The notes under the pieces: model-generated | Seen by the model: the letters and a program-made list of their open reading frames with translations, nothing else | Databases searched by the model: none | Told to the model about the DNA's origin: nothing | Part shown: positions 1 through 6,949 of the stretch, one piece after another | Numbering within the stretch: position 1 is the stretch's first letter | Layout: the number at the start of each line of letters is the position of its first letter | NCBI GenBank assembly: GCA_049841315.1 | Contig: JASGDB010000083.1 | Span: 1 to 9,987 of the forward strand | DNA from: JASGDB01 sp049841315 | Lineage (GTDB): Bacteria > Bacteroidota > Bacteroidia > Flavobacteriales > Weeksellaceae | Length of the DNA: 9,987 bases | Reading direction: 5' to 3' | Translations under genes and position numbers: made by a program

Positions 1-4
1 AATA

Positions 5-114
5 AAATTTTCAGGGATTTTTCTTTTTCCCGTCCCTAAAGGGTGGAGAAATCCCTGAAAATTTCATCAAAATTATACCCTTTAGGGTTAGGGAAATTAA
101 TTTTGATGAAATTT
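5..114. repeat. Two interlocked hairpins with complementary loops
   Basis: Bases 1-130 hold no gene that I can support. Two perfect inverted repeats lie here. Bases 5-20 pair with 49-64 (16 bp), and bases 59-75 pair with 98-114 (17 bp). The arms share 59-64, so the two full stems cannot form together. The first loop contains CCCTAAAGGGT (34-44) and the second contains its exact reverse complement ACCCTTTAGGG (77-87). This layout resembles a dispersed intergenic repeat, and similar CCCTTTAGGG-type text occurs between genes in Chryseobacterium as far as I recall. The function is unknown. The upstream gene lies outside the window, so a role in its mRNA 3' end is possible. Confidence 0.75.
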
Positions 115-130
115 AAACAGGCTCTTAATA

Positions 131-168
131 ACAAAAAATCCCGTGAATATTTTCACGGGATTTTTTGT
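131..168. terminator. Strong bidirectional intrinsic terminator
   Basis: A perfect 17-bp stem (131-147 with 152-168) has a 4-base loop, a GC-rich core CCCGTGAA and an A-run/T-run at the two outer edges. Each strand therefore reads as stem plus T-tract. It lies 17 bases beyond the aqpZ stop codon on the minus strand, and would also stop plus-strand transcripts entering from the left of the window. Confidence 0.9.
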
Positions 169-185
169 ATCAATGTTTTTTGTTA

Positions 186-932
186 TTAATCTTGTGCAAC
201 TTCTGCATCGGTTCTTTGAAGTAAATATTTATAAATTAATCCTCCAACGATTCCTCCTAAAATCGGAGCAACCCAAAACAACCAAAGCTGAGAAAGAGCT
301 TCTCCCTGCACGAAAAGTGCCTGTGAAGTAGATCTTGCGGGGTTTACAGAAGTGTTCGTAATCGGAATGGAAATCAAGTGGATTAGCGTAAGAGCCAAAC
401 CAATGGCAAGTCCTGCGAATTTTCCGTTTGCCCATTTGTCGGTAGCTCCTAAAATGACGATTAGGAAAAACGCCGTCAATACAAATTCCGCTACAAAAGC
501 TGCTCCCATTGAAAATCCAATTCCATTGTAATAGGTATCTGCCTTAAAAGCATCAGATGCATAAAAATTTGAAGCGAAAGCTCCTGCCGAATCGGCCGCA
601 AAATTAGTTCCGCCGCCACCATTTAAAATTAAGTACAGCACTCCCGCCGCCGCAATAGCACCTGCAACCTGAGCTACAATGTAAGGAAGAAGGTCTTTTG
701 CAGAGAAACGTCCGCCTGCCACTAATCCGAAAGATACAGCAGGATTGAAGTGTCCGCCGGAAATGTGCCCGACAGCGTAAGCCATTGTAACAACCGTAAG
801 ACCGAATGCAAGGGAAACTCCCAAAAGCCCGATACCAATATCCGGAACTCCGGCTGCGAAAACCGCAGAACCACAACCTCCGAAAACTAACCAAAACGTG
901 CCGAAAAATTCAGCGAATAATTTTTTACTCAT
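186..932 (-). CDS. aqpZ: Aquaporin Z, water channel
   Basis: This inner-membrane major intrinsic protein carries water across the cytoplasmic membrane. Both half-helix motifs are present: GGHFNPAVS with NPA at residues 63-65 and TSVNPARS with NPA at 197-199. The ar/R selectivity filter can be read as F43, H185, T194 and R200, with the same H-to-T-to-R spacing as E. coli AqpZ (H174, T183, R189). That predicts a water-selective pore rather than a glycerol facilitator. The protein has 248 residues, somewhat longer than the E. coli protein (231). Much of the extra length seems to sit in the periplasmic loop at about residues 104-137, which is rich in Gly, Ala and Asn. The start ATG at 932 is preceded by AT-rich sequence without a Shine-Dalgarno site, as is usual in this phylum. 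The gene is monocistronic, with its own promoter (956-985) and terminator (131-168). Identification is firm. Confidence 0.96.
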   Translation of the reverse strand: MSKKLFAEFFGTFWLVFGGCGSAVFAAGVPDIGIGLLGVSLAFGLTVVTMAYAVGHISGGHFNPAVSFGLVAGGRFSAKDLLPYIVAQVAGAIAAAGVLYLILNGGGGTNFAADSAGAFASNFYASDAFKADTYYNGIGFSMGAAFVAEFVLTAFFLIVILGATDKWANGKFAGLAIGLALTLIHLISIPITNTSVNPARSTSQALFVQGEALSQLWLFWVAPILGGIVGGLIYKYLLQRTDAEVAQD

Positions 933-955
933 AGTGTTTATTTTAATAATTTATT

Positions 956-985
956 CAAATTTAAAATAAATTTAATAAAACCAAA
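956..985 (-). promoter_or_regulatory. Predicted aqpZ promoter, Bacteroidota type
   Basis: On the minus strand a TTTG (985-982) is followed after 18 bases by TAAATTTG (963-956). This matches the flavobacterial -33 TTG / -7 TAnnTTTG consensus with normal spacing. The start site would fall near 949, giving a leader of about 16 bases. This is the best promoter match in the window, but it is predicted from sequence only. Confidence 0.6.
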
Positions 986-1058
986 GAAAAAAGTGATATT
1001 TTTTATTTTTTTAATCCTTGCACGGTATTTGATGATAATGGAATCGGTTTAGATTTAT

Positions 1059-1066
1059 TACATTTG
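1059..1066 (+). promoter_or_regulatory. Candidate -7 element for the DUF4230 gene
   Basis: TACATTTG fits the TAnnTTTG -7 consensus and ends 16 bases before the start codon at 1083. The nearest upstream TTTG (1028-1031) is 27 bases away, longer than the usual 17-23, so the -33 part is not convincing. The stretch 933-1082 holds only this element and the aqpZ promoter. Confidence 0.4.
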
Positions 1067-1082
1067 ACCATAATTTTTAAAC

Positions 1083-1808
1083 ATGAATACTGGAAAATTT
1101 AAAATCATATTATGGATTGCAGGAATCGTGATGGTTGCATTTCTGGGGGTTTTTTTGTATCAGATGACACAAACACAGTCTGCACAGATGATTACGGTAG
1201 TGGTAATGCTTTTGCTCGGGCTTGTTTTGGGTGGAGTTATTGCCTTTTTAGCAGGCAGGAATTTCAAATCTGAACCGCCAGTAATCACCGAAAGTTCGCA
1301 TACGATCGCAGAAAGCATGAGAAAAGTTTTTAAGGTGGTTTCTGCGGAAGGGCATTTCAATGAAATCTACAATTACGAGGAAACGACAAAGATTTTCAAC
1401 TTTATTCCGTCGAAAAAAAGAGCGCTGGTGATTGTTCAGGCGAAAATACTGGTCGGTTATGATTTTGAAAAATTAAATTGGGAAGTAGACGGGGAAAACA
1501 GAAAAGTGAGACTTTTGGAGTTTCCTGCTCCCGAAATTCTTTCTGCGGAAACAGATTACAAATACTATAATTTAGAAGAACAGTTTTTCAATCTCTTTAG
1601 TAAAGACGATTTGGCAAAAATACAGCAGAACGGAAAACGACAGGTGATTGAAGCTGCCAAAAAATCTCATCTTCCGGAAGTAGCAGCAGAACAGATGAGA
1701 ACACTCCTCACGGAACTTCTGGATACCAAAAATTTCAGACTGGACAATCCGTCCGTAATTTCCGAAAGCAAAGACAGGATTGAATACAAAGGAGATAGAA
1801 ATTATTGA
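1083..1808 (+). CDS. DUF4230 membrane-anchored protein
   Basis: This 241-residue protein has two hydrophobic segments near the N-terminus (about residues 8-26 and 37-58), followed by a soluble domain. The soluble part, about residues 75-225, resembles DUF4230. It contains a strand-rich core (ALVIVQAKILVGYDFEKLNW), then LEFPAPEIL, and a helical C-terminal half beginning near the Lys/Gln-rich KDDLAKIQQNGKRQVIEAA. The biochemical function of the family is not known to me. No catalytic motif or metal site is evident. The double membrane anchor suggests that the domain stands at one face of the cytoplasmic membrane. The ATG at 1083 is chosen because it begins just before the first membrane segment and follows a -7-like element. 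The gene is transcribed divergently from aqpZ and probably stands alone. Confidence 0.8.
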   Translation: MNTGKFKIILWIAGIVMVAFLGVFLYQMTQTQSAQMITVVVMLLLGLVLGGVIAFLAGRNFKSEPPVITESSHTIAESMRKVFKVVSAEGHFNEIYNYEETTKIFNFIPSKKRALVIVQAKILVGYDFEKLNWEVDGENRKVRLLEFPAPEILSAETDYKYYNLEEQFFNLFSKDDLAKIQQNGKRQVIEAAKKSHLPEVAAEQMRTLLTELLDTKNFRLDNPSVISESKDRIEYKGDRNY

Positions 1809-1827
1809 AAATTTCCTAAAAATTTTC
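1807..1827 (+). terminator. Weak AT-rich hairpin at the end of the DUF4230 gene
   Basis: GAAAATTT (1807-1814) pairs with AAATTTTC (1820-1827) around a 5-base loop, followed by TTTT. The hairpin overlaps the TGA stop codon (1806-1808). With almost no G/C in the stem it would be an inefficient terminator. I call it only because of its position and T-tail. Confidence 0.35.
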
Positions 1828-1908
1828 TTTTCAGATAAACGGTTGTTTAAAATTTTAGTATTAACTTTAGGTTTATAAAAGCTAAAGCAATATAAATCAG
1901 CATGTTAT

Positions 1909-1916
1909 TATATTTG
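1909..1916 (+). promoter_or_regulatory. Candidate -7 element for the amylase gene
   Basis: TATATTTG matches TAnnTTTG and would start transcription near 1922, leaving a leader of about 50 bases before the ATG at 1972. No TTG lies at the expected -33 distance, so the site may need an activator or may be chance. The rest of 1828-1950 is AT-rich with no other clear signal. Confidence 0.3.
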
Positions 1917-1971
1917 TTTTAAATGATTAAAAATTATTCATATATTGTTTGCCCTTAAAATGAATTTTATA

Positions 1972-4158
1972 ATGAAAAAGAAACTATTTTTAGCATTATC
2001 TGCAATTTTGCTGGCTTTTCCGGCAAAAGGCCAGGAATATCTGGATGATATTATGATGCAGTCTTTTGGCTGGGACGAATATCAGCAAACCCGTAATGTA
2101 TCAGAAGGCGGATTATATGAATTTTATGCATCCAGAGCAGGAAACCTCAAAGCATTGGGTTTCGATATGATTTGGATGCCGCCACCGAGTGCTTCCACCG
2201 GAGGAGTAGGATATTTTCCTACTCAATGGTTTAATTTTACTCAGACTTCCTGGGGTTCTGAAGCACAGCTTTTAAAAATGTTGAGCAATATGAACGCGAG
2301 AGGAATTAATCCCATTGCGGATATTGTGGTGAATCACAGAAGCGGAACTACCGGGTGGACGGATTTTACCAATCCTACTTGGGGATGCGAAACGATTTGC
2401 ATTGATGATGATGCCACGGCCGCCTATGATGCCGGGCAATATACCGGGTGTCGTCCGTCCGGAGCTTCGGATACAGGTGAGGCTTTTGGAGGTTCAAGAG
2501 ATTTGGACCACACCAATCTGACTGTACAGAACGGCGTGAAAGAATATCTGGGTAAACTAAAAACAATGGGCTTTAAAGGATGGAGATGGGATGTTGCGAA
2601 AGGTTTTTCCTCCTATTATTTCGGAATGTATATTGCGGACAGCCAGCCGTATTATTCAGTTGGAGAAAACTGGGAATCAAACGCCACAAATCTGAAAAAC
2701 TGGATTAATGGTACATACGCATACAACCAAAGCCAGGTGAATATTTCGGGAGCTTTTGATTTTCCCCTTTATTATACATTGTCTTCTGCCGTAAAAAGCA
2801 ATTCTTATACAGCATTCAGCGGTTCTGTTCCGGGACTTGCCGGGGAATACGGATTTAGTGAAAAATCGGTAACTTTCCTTGATAATCACGATACTTTTGC
2901 TCATGATGACAGCTACTTTTCAGGCAGTAATATTCTGAAAGGATATGCATACATCCTAACTCATCCGGGAATTCCGTGTGTTTGGGCACCTCATTATTAC
3001 GGAGGAACATATACCAAAGACAGTAAAACCAGAACGTATGCTGCTAATTCTGCAAAGATCAACCAAATGATGGCGGTAAGAAAGGCTAATGGTATCGATG
3101 CATACAGCCATGTTGTTGTAGATAAAGCCCAAATAGGACTTTATGCTGCGTATATCAAAAAAAGATCTACGGACACGGATCCGGTAGTAGCAATGAAACT
3201 TGGAGGCACTTCCTGGACACCTTCCGGTACGGGATGGACTCTTGCGGTATCGGGAACAGATTTCTCCATTTGGTCTAAAGCAACAGTAAATGTTGCTCCG
3301 ATAGTGGTTATTTCTCCTGCCAGCGGAACTTTTGTGAATGGTTCAACACAAAGCGTAACAATTTCTGCAACAGACGACAGTGGTACAGCTCCGACTATCA
3401 GATATACGATTGACGGTTCAGATCCTACGGCTTCTTCTCCGGTTTATACCGGCGCTCTCAGCGTTTCCTCCAATACCGTTGTGAAAGCGATTGCAATAGA
3501 TGCCCAGGGACTTTCCTCCGGAGTGGTGGAAAGAATCTATACTTTTGCAGATACCAAAGATATTGTTATCCGTTTCAAACCTCCTACAGGAACGCCGAAC
3601 TGGCCAAGTCCGAAAATTCACTACTGGGATTATGTTCCTACAACCTCTCTCCCTGCCGCTTCTTGGGCAAGCCCAATCAGTATGACGGCAGATTCTGAAA
3701 ATTCGGGATGGTTTAAATATACATTCAACAACATATTGAAAGTGAGCTTCCTGTTTAGAGATGGAAGTTCTACGGGAACATTGGGAGTAACACAAACAGG
3801 AGATATCACCAATGTAACAAAAGACAGCTGGTATGTTTGGGATGCAACATCTTCTACTTATGTAAGAGAAGTGGAAGGAAACATGGCGGTAACAGAAACC
3901 GACGCAGAAAAAAATAAAATTGCACTGGAAATTATGGAAAATCCGGTGAACAATAAAATCGCTAAAATCCGCTATAAAAACGCTAAAAACGCAGAAATTT
4001 TCATCGTTGACCTTACAGGAAAAACAGTGAAATCCCTGAATGTTTCAAAAACAAGCGGAGACGAAACAATTTCCGTAAACGGATTGACAAGCGGTATATA
4101 TATCGTTCAGTTAAAGGCTGAAAACGGTACAGCAACAGCTAAAATGATTGTGAAATAA
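1972..4158 (+). CDS. Secreted multidomain GH13 alpha-amylase, T9SS cargo
   Basis: This 728-residue enzyme should hydrolyse alpha-1,4 bonds of starch or glycogen outside the cell. A signal peptide (KKK, hydrophobic core, AKGQ) covers residues 1 to about 19. The catalytic barrel shows the four GH13 regions: DIVVNH (117-122), GWRWDVAKG with nucleophile D207, VGENWE with acid/base E232, and FLDNHDT with D307. A domain-C-like sheet runs to about 440. Then come a chitobiase/HEX C-terminal-type Ig-like module (about 441-525, with YTIDGSDPT), a starch-binding module resembling CBM26 (about 530-634, with SGWFKYTF), and a type A T9SS sorting domain (about 648-728, ending with GIYIVQLKAENG and KMIVK). 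The signal peptide and sorting domain imply Sec export followed by T9SS release or surface attachment. The ATG at 1972 is preferred because it gives the cleanest signal peptide; an in-frame ATG at 1960 is possible. No SusC/SusD pair is adjacent. The catalytic core looks closer to plant/archaeal-type amylases than to SusG, but the subfamily is uncertain. Confidence 0.93.
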   Translation: MKKKLFLALSAILLAFPAKGQEYLDDIMMQSFGWDEYQQTRNVSEGGLYEFYASRAGNLKALGFDMIWMPPPSASTGGVGYFPTQWFNFTQTSWGSEAQLLKMLSNMNARGINPIADIVVNHRSGTTGWTDFTNPTWGCETICIDDDATAAYDAGQYTGCRPSGASDTGEAFGGSRDLDHTNLTVQNGVKEYLGKLKTMGFKGWRWDVAKGFSSYYFGMYIADSQPYYSVGENWESNATNLKNWINGTYAYNQSQVNISGAFDFPLYYTLSSAVKSNSYTAFSGSVPGLAGEYGFSEKSVTFLDNHDTFAHDDSYFSGSNILKGYAYILTHPGIPCVWAPHYYGGTYTKDSKTRTYAANSAKINQMMAVRKANGIDAYSHVVVDKAQIGLYAAYIKKRSTDTDPVVAMKLGGTSWTPSGTGWTLAVSGTDFSIWSKATVNVAPIVVISPASGTFVNGSTQSVTISATDDSGTAPTIRYTIDGSDPTASSPVYTGALSVSSNTVVKAIAIDAQGLSSGVVERIYTFADTKDIVIRFKPPTGTPNWPSPKIHYWDYVPTTSLPAASWASPISMTADSENSGWFKYTFNNILKVSFLFRDGSSTGTLGVTQTGDITNVTKDSWYVWDATSSTYVREVEGNMAVTETDAEKNKIALEIMENPVNNKIAKIRYKNAKNAEIFIVDLTGKTVKSLNVSKTSGDETISVNGLTSGIYIVQLKAENGTATAKMIVK

Positions 4159-4187
4159 TCAATATATTTAAGTTAAACATTAATGTG

Positions 4188-4219
4188 AATCCCTTCTGAA
4201 TTTTCAGAAGGGATTTTTT
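4188..4219 (+). terminator. Rho-independent terminator of the amylase gene
   Basis: AATCCCTTCTGA (4188-4199) pairs with TCAGAAGGGATT (4204-4215) around a 4-base loop, and a T-run reaches 4219. It begins 30 bases after the amylase stop. On the minus strand the hairpin also lies beyond the hemL stop (4296), but no T-run follows it there. It may act on hemL only weakly. Confidence 0.85.
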
Positions 4220-4295
4220 CTTTTGAGGAAGTTATTTCTTACGTTTGGAGCAAGGCGCCAGCCACAAAGTATTCATTCCGGATAGATTTCCCGGA

Positions 4296-5579
4296 TTAAT
4301 TGTACTTAAACCTGCGTACCACTTCCAACGTTTTGTCGATTTCGTTTTCTTCAATCGAGGCGGAAATAAACCACGTTTCATAACCACTCGGCGGAAGATA
4401 GATTCCGTTTTCCAGCATGTGGTGGAAAAAGTAATTGAACAGCGAATGATTCGCTTCCTGAGCTCCATCAAAATCCGAAACACGGTTGATATGGAAAAAT
4501 ACCGACATCATAGAACCTTTGCGGTTGATGCGGTGTACAATATTTTTTTCATTCAGGATTTTCCCGATTTCAAAATCGAGGGTTTCCGTTGTTTTGTTAA
4601 TCTTATTATAGAAATCAGGATTGTTTTTAATCAGTTGCAGAGTAGTAAGCCCGGCACGCATGGCAAGCGGATTTCCGCTGAGCGTTCCCGCCTGATACAC
4701 AGAACCGCGCGGAGAAAGATAATCCATAATCTCATTTCTTCCCGCAAATGCCCCGACCGGAAGACCTCCGCCAATCACTTTTCCAAAAGTTACAAGGTCA
4801 GCTTTCACCCCAAAAACCTCCTGAGCACCACCGAATGCCAGCCGGAATCCCGTCATCACCTCATCGAAAATCAGCAGTGAGCCGTACCGGTCGCAGAGTG
4901 TTCTCAGTTTTTTCAGGAAATCATTTTCGGGAAGCACACAACCCATATTTCCGGCAACAGGTTCAATGATAACCGCCGCAATTTCTCCTTCATTCAATCG
5001 GAAAAGGTCTTCTACCCGCTCAATGTCGTTGTATCTTGCCAACAGCGTATCTTTCGCCGTTCCCTGCGTTACACCCGGAGAATTCGGATTTCCGAAAGTC
5101 GCAGCGCCACTTCCCGCCTTGATAAGAAACGAATCGGAATGTCCGTGGTAACAGCCTTCAAATTTGATGATTTTATCTCTTCCCGTAAAACCTCTCGCAA
5201 GGCGTATTGCACTCATGCAGGCTTCCGTTCCTGAAGAAACCATACGGATTTTATCGATGTTCGGAACGTTTTCGGTAATGAGTTTTGCGATTTCGGTTTC
5301 CAGCTCCGTCGGTGTTCCGAAAGAAAATCCGTTTTCTGCCTGCTTCTGAACCGCTTCCAAAACTTCAGGATGTGTATGTCCCAAAATCGCAGGTCCCCAC
5401 GAATTGATGTAGTCTACATACAAACGGCTGTCCTCATCTTCAAGGTAAGCGCCTTTCGCAGATTTCATGAAAAGAGGAACTCCTCCCACGGATTTAAAAG
5501 CACGTACAGGCGAATTCACACCTCCGGGAATGTATTTTTTAGCGTCTTCAAATATCGCGGAACTTCTTTGGTATAACAT
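4296..5579 (-). CDS. hemL: Glutamate-1-semialdehyde 2,1-aminomutase
   Basis: This cytoplasmic, PLP-dependent enzyme converts glutamate-1-semialdehyde to 5-aminolevulinate in the C5 route to haem. The protein has 427 residues, the normal full length, and belongs to the class-III aminotransferase fold. Visible landmarks are YIPGGVNSPVRAF (16-28), the cofactor-binding SSGTEACMSAIRLAR (115-129), YHGHSD (144-149), IFDEVMTGFR (237-246, with the PLP-pyridine Asp at 239), the Schiff-base lysine K267 in TFGKVIGGGLPVGA, and YQAGTLSGNPLAM (295-307). The set is diagnostic for HemL rather than for ornithine or acetylornithine aminotransferases. The ATG at 5579 gives the usual N-terminus (RSSAIFEDAKKYIPGG). 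I find no convincing promoter match in the repeat-rich sequence upstream. No other hem gene is in the window. Confidence 0.97.
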   Translation of the reverse strand: MLYQRSSAIFEDAKKYIPGGVNSPVRAFKSVGGVPLFMKSAKGAYLEDEDSRLYVDYINSWGPAILGHTHPEVLEAVQKQAENGFSFGTPTELETEIAKLITENVPNIDKIRMVSSGTEACMSAIRLARGFTGRDKIIKFEGCYHGHSDSFLIKAGSGAATFGNPNSPGVTQGTAKDTLLARYNDIERVEDLFRLNEGEIAAVIIEPVAGNMGCVLPENDFLKKLRTLCDRYGSLLIFDEVMTGFRLAFGGAQEVFGVKADLVTFGKVIGGGLPVGAFAGRNEIMDYLSPRGSVYQAGTLSGNPLAMRAGLTTLQLIKNNPDFYNKINKTTETLDFEIGKILNEKNIVHRINRKGSMMSVFFHINRVSDFDGAQEANHSLFNYFFHHMLENGIYLPPSGYETWFISASIEENEIDKTLEVVRRFKYN

Positions 5580-5859
5580 TTTTTAATTTTATTAAAAACA
5601 AGAACCAAGGAAAAAGTAAAAAGAAACAAGTGGGAATCTGTTATTGCGAGGAGCGTGTCCGCTGTAACGGAGAACGATGAAGCAATATCTGTTTCTTTTT
5701 ATTCGGGGATTGCGTCATTTCACTCTTCAAAAAACACCCCGTCAAAATTTTCTTTTTGAAAATTTTGCCACCCCTCTGAAAGAGGGGAATATCCCTTATC
5801 CCGAACCTCGAAACACTTGGCTCTTTTTACTTTTTCCTTGGCTCTTTTTCCTTGGCTCT
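5580..5859. repeat. Composite intergenic repeat island
   Basis: This gene-free stretch between the hemL start and the glucosaminidase stop is built almost wholly of repeat-like sequence. At its edges a 30-base element at 5601-5630 recurs inverted at 5816-5845 (27 of 30 positions match). Inside are a segment starting TTGCGAGGAGCG near 5643 with GATGAAGCAAT at 5677-5687, a perfect hairpin at 5743-5767, and a second at 5771-5787. A plus-strand reading frame of 119 codons starting at 5677 runs through this area and into the next gene; I regard it as an artefact. No transposase or end duplication is visible. The parts resemble short dispersed, non-coding repeats of flavobacterial genomes, which is recognition rather than a search result. 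Confidence 0.75.
5743..5787. repeat. Twin hairpins in the repeat island
   Basis: CAAAATTTTC (5743-5752) pairs with GAAAATTTTG (5758-5767) around a TTTTT loop. Three bases later CCCCTCT (5771-5777) pairs with AGAGGGG (5781-5787) around GAA. On the minus strand these hairpins come after the glucosaminidase stop, and a T-run (TTTTTT near 5729-5734) lies a little further on. They could therefore help end that transcript, although the geometry is not that of a classical terminator. Confidence 0.7.
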
Positions 5860-5861
5860 TT
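5816..5861. repeat. Three copies of CTTGGCTCTTT at the end of the glucosaminidase gene
   Basis: The 11-mer CTTGGCTCTTT occurs at 5816-5826, 5837-5847 and 5851-5861. The last copy overlaps the glucosaminidase stop codon (5860-5862). Related purine-rich text (AGAACCAAGGAAAAAG) lies on the opposite strand near the hemL start. This looks like a simple-sequence array expanding between genes. Confidence 0.75.
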
Positions 5862-6900
5862 ATATTCTGGGTTTTTTCTTCTGAAGATAAATCAGCTGTC
5901 CTGGTTTAGGTTGCTGTCCTTCATTCATACGGTTTTTGGCATACAGTTTCGGCAGTTTGATTCCGAATTTCTGTGCAATATCGTACATGGATTCTCCGGA
6001 TTGGGCGGTATAGGTTTCCGTATTTCCGGAGGATGATTTTGTTTCAAGGAAAAGGATGTCGTTTTTACTGAGCGATGTCTTTTTCAGTTCGTTCCATTTC
6101 ATCAGTTTTCCCTCATTGATTCCGAATTTTTGCGAGATAAAACCGACATTGGTATCAGCAGTAAGAATGATGTATTTTTTACCGCCGTTCGGATGGTTTT
6201 TCACGAGAATCGTATTCAGCAGTTCTTTATTTGATAAAATTTCGGAAGTTTTAGGCTGTTTTGCATAAACAGGCTGTTCGGTTTTCACTATTGCAGGCAG
6301 AACCGCTTCTTTTTTCGGGTTGAGTTTTGCCATGAACGCACTGTCATTCCTCAAATCAGGATATAGTTTGAGAACCGTATACAAAACCTCTTGAGAATTG
6401 GTATTGTCGAACTCGTAAAGCCTGTACTTTTCTATTTTACCGATGAGGATGTAGGCGTATTTCGGATTGGTAGCATATCCGGCTTTTTTCAGACCGTGAG
6501 CCCACGCTTTGTAATCTTTCATATCCAGAGTGAAAAGATTCTGATAATACTTTCTGTACGCCAGAAATTTGGAATGGTCTTCATAAGATTCTTTCGGGTC
6601 GTCATATACGCGGAAACATTCATTGGGCGCATCATCGGTGTGTTTCATGGTTTTTCCCGTCCATTCTTCCTTGCATTTGATTCCGAAATGATTATTACCC
6701 TCTTTCGCCAGCCGGCTTTGCCCTCCTCCGGTTTCCAGAAGTCCCTGCGCAAGCGTGATGGAAGCAGGAATTTTATATTTTTCCATTTCCTCTACGGCAT
6801 ACTGTGCAAAACGCTGAATATACTGCTCTTCCGTAGCCCAACCCTGAGCGGGAATCATTTTTAAGAGTAAAAAACAAGCGAGTGCAAAAAGTTTTTTCAT
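5860..6900 (-). CDS. Secreted glucosaminidase (GH73) with two LysM domains
   Basis: This 346-residue peptidoglycan hydrolase is expected to cut the glycan backbone and to act in wall remodelling or cell separation. A signal peptide covers about residues 1-22 (MKKLFALACFLLLKMIPAQG). The GH73/FlgJ-type glucosaminidase domain spans about 25-165. It has the catalytic-glutamate motif ASITLAQGLLETGGGQS (E56), then NNHFGIKC, the FRVYDDPKESYEDHS segment, and a YATNPKYA motif near the domain end. A Lys/Pro-rich linker follows. Two LysM modules, about 242-287 and 296-340, should bind peptidoglycan. The second (YTAQSGESMYDIAQKFGI) is typical and the first is more divergent. The protein may lie in the periplasm or be carried outward; no lipobox or T9SS signal is seen. 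The ATG at 6900 directly precedes the signal peptide. The gene appears to have its own promoter just upstream. Confidence 0.92.
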   Translation of the reverse strand: MKKLFALACFLLLKMIPAQGWATEEQYIQRFAQYAVEEMEKYKIPASITLAQGLLETGGGQSRLAKEGNNHFGIKCKEEWTGKTMKHTDDAPNECFRVYDDPKESYEDHSKFLAYRKYYQNLFTLDMKDYKAWAHGLKKAGYATNPKYAYILIGKIEKYRLYEFDNTNSQEVLYTVLKLYPDLRNDSAFMAKLNPKKEAVLPAIVKTEQPVYAKQPKTSEILSNKELLNTILVKNHPNGGKKYIILTADTNVGFISQKFGINEGKLMKWNELKKTSLSKNDILFLETKSSSGNTETYTAQSGESMYDIAQKFGIKLPKLYAKNRMNEGQQPKPGQLIYLQKKKPRI

Positions 6901-6922
6901 TTTTTTAAGGTAAAAATTACTT

Positions 6923-6949
6923 CAAATTATATTCTGGTAAGAATGTCAA
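6923..6949 (-). promoter_or_regulatory. Candidate promoter of the glucosaminidase gene
   Basis: On the minus strand TTG (6949-6947) is followed by TATAATTTG (6931-6923), close to the flavobacterial TTG / TAnnTTTG pattern but with one extra base in the -7 box. The leader would be about 16 bases. The TTG lies within one arm of the 6944-6981 inverted repeat, so a protein or RNA structure there could affect this promoter. Confidence 0.4.

Noticed and set aside
3418..3795. Minus-strand open frame of 125 codons inside the amylase gene
   Set aside because: It is antisense to the Ig-like and starch-binding modules, which have clear plus-strand motifs. Its own translation is Arg/Ser/Cys-rich with no domain.
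4232..4483. Minus-strand frame running past the hemL stop, ending MNTLWLAPCSKRKK
   Set aside because: The tail looks somewhat protein-like and could suggest a hemL frameshift. However, hemL is full length with a normal C-terminus (LEVVRRFKYN), and most of this frame overlaps it out of phase.
4245..4880. Plus-strand open frame of 211 codons opposite hemL
   Set aside because: It is fully antisense to the well-supported hemL gene. Its translation has no recognisable domain and is rich in Arg, His and Ser, as expected of a shadow frame.
5601..5861. Possible CRISPR-like or insertion-sequence region
   Set aside because: There are no regular repeat-spacer units, no transposase fragment and no target duplication. 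The repeats are short and mixed in type.
5677..6036. Plus-strand open frame of 119 codons through the repeat island
   Set aside because: Its first half is translated repeat DNA and its second half is antisense to the glucosaminidase. It is a typical spurious small-protein call.
6391..6864. Plus-strand open frame of 157 codons opposite the glucosaminidase
   Set aside because: It is antisense to a gene with signal peptide, catalytic and LysM motifs, and shows no family resemblance or start signal.
6926..6949. E. coli-like TTGACA and TATAAT on the minus strand
   Set aside because: The boxes are only 12 bases apart, not about 17, and this phylum uses a different primary-sigma consensus. The TTG / TAnnTTTG reading is preferred.
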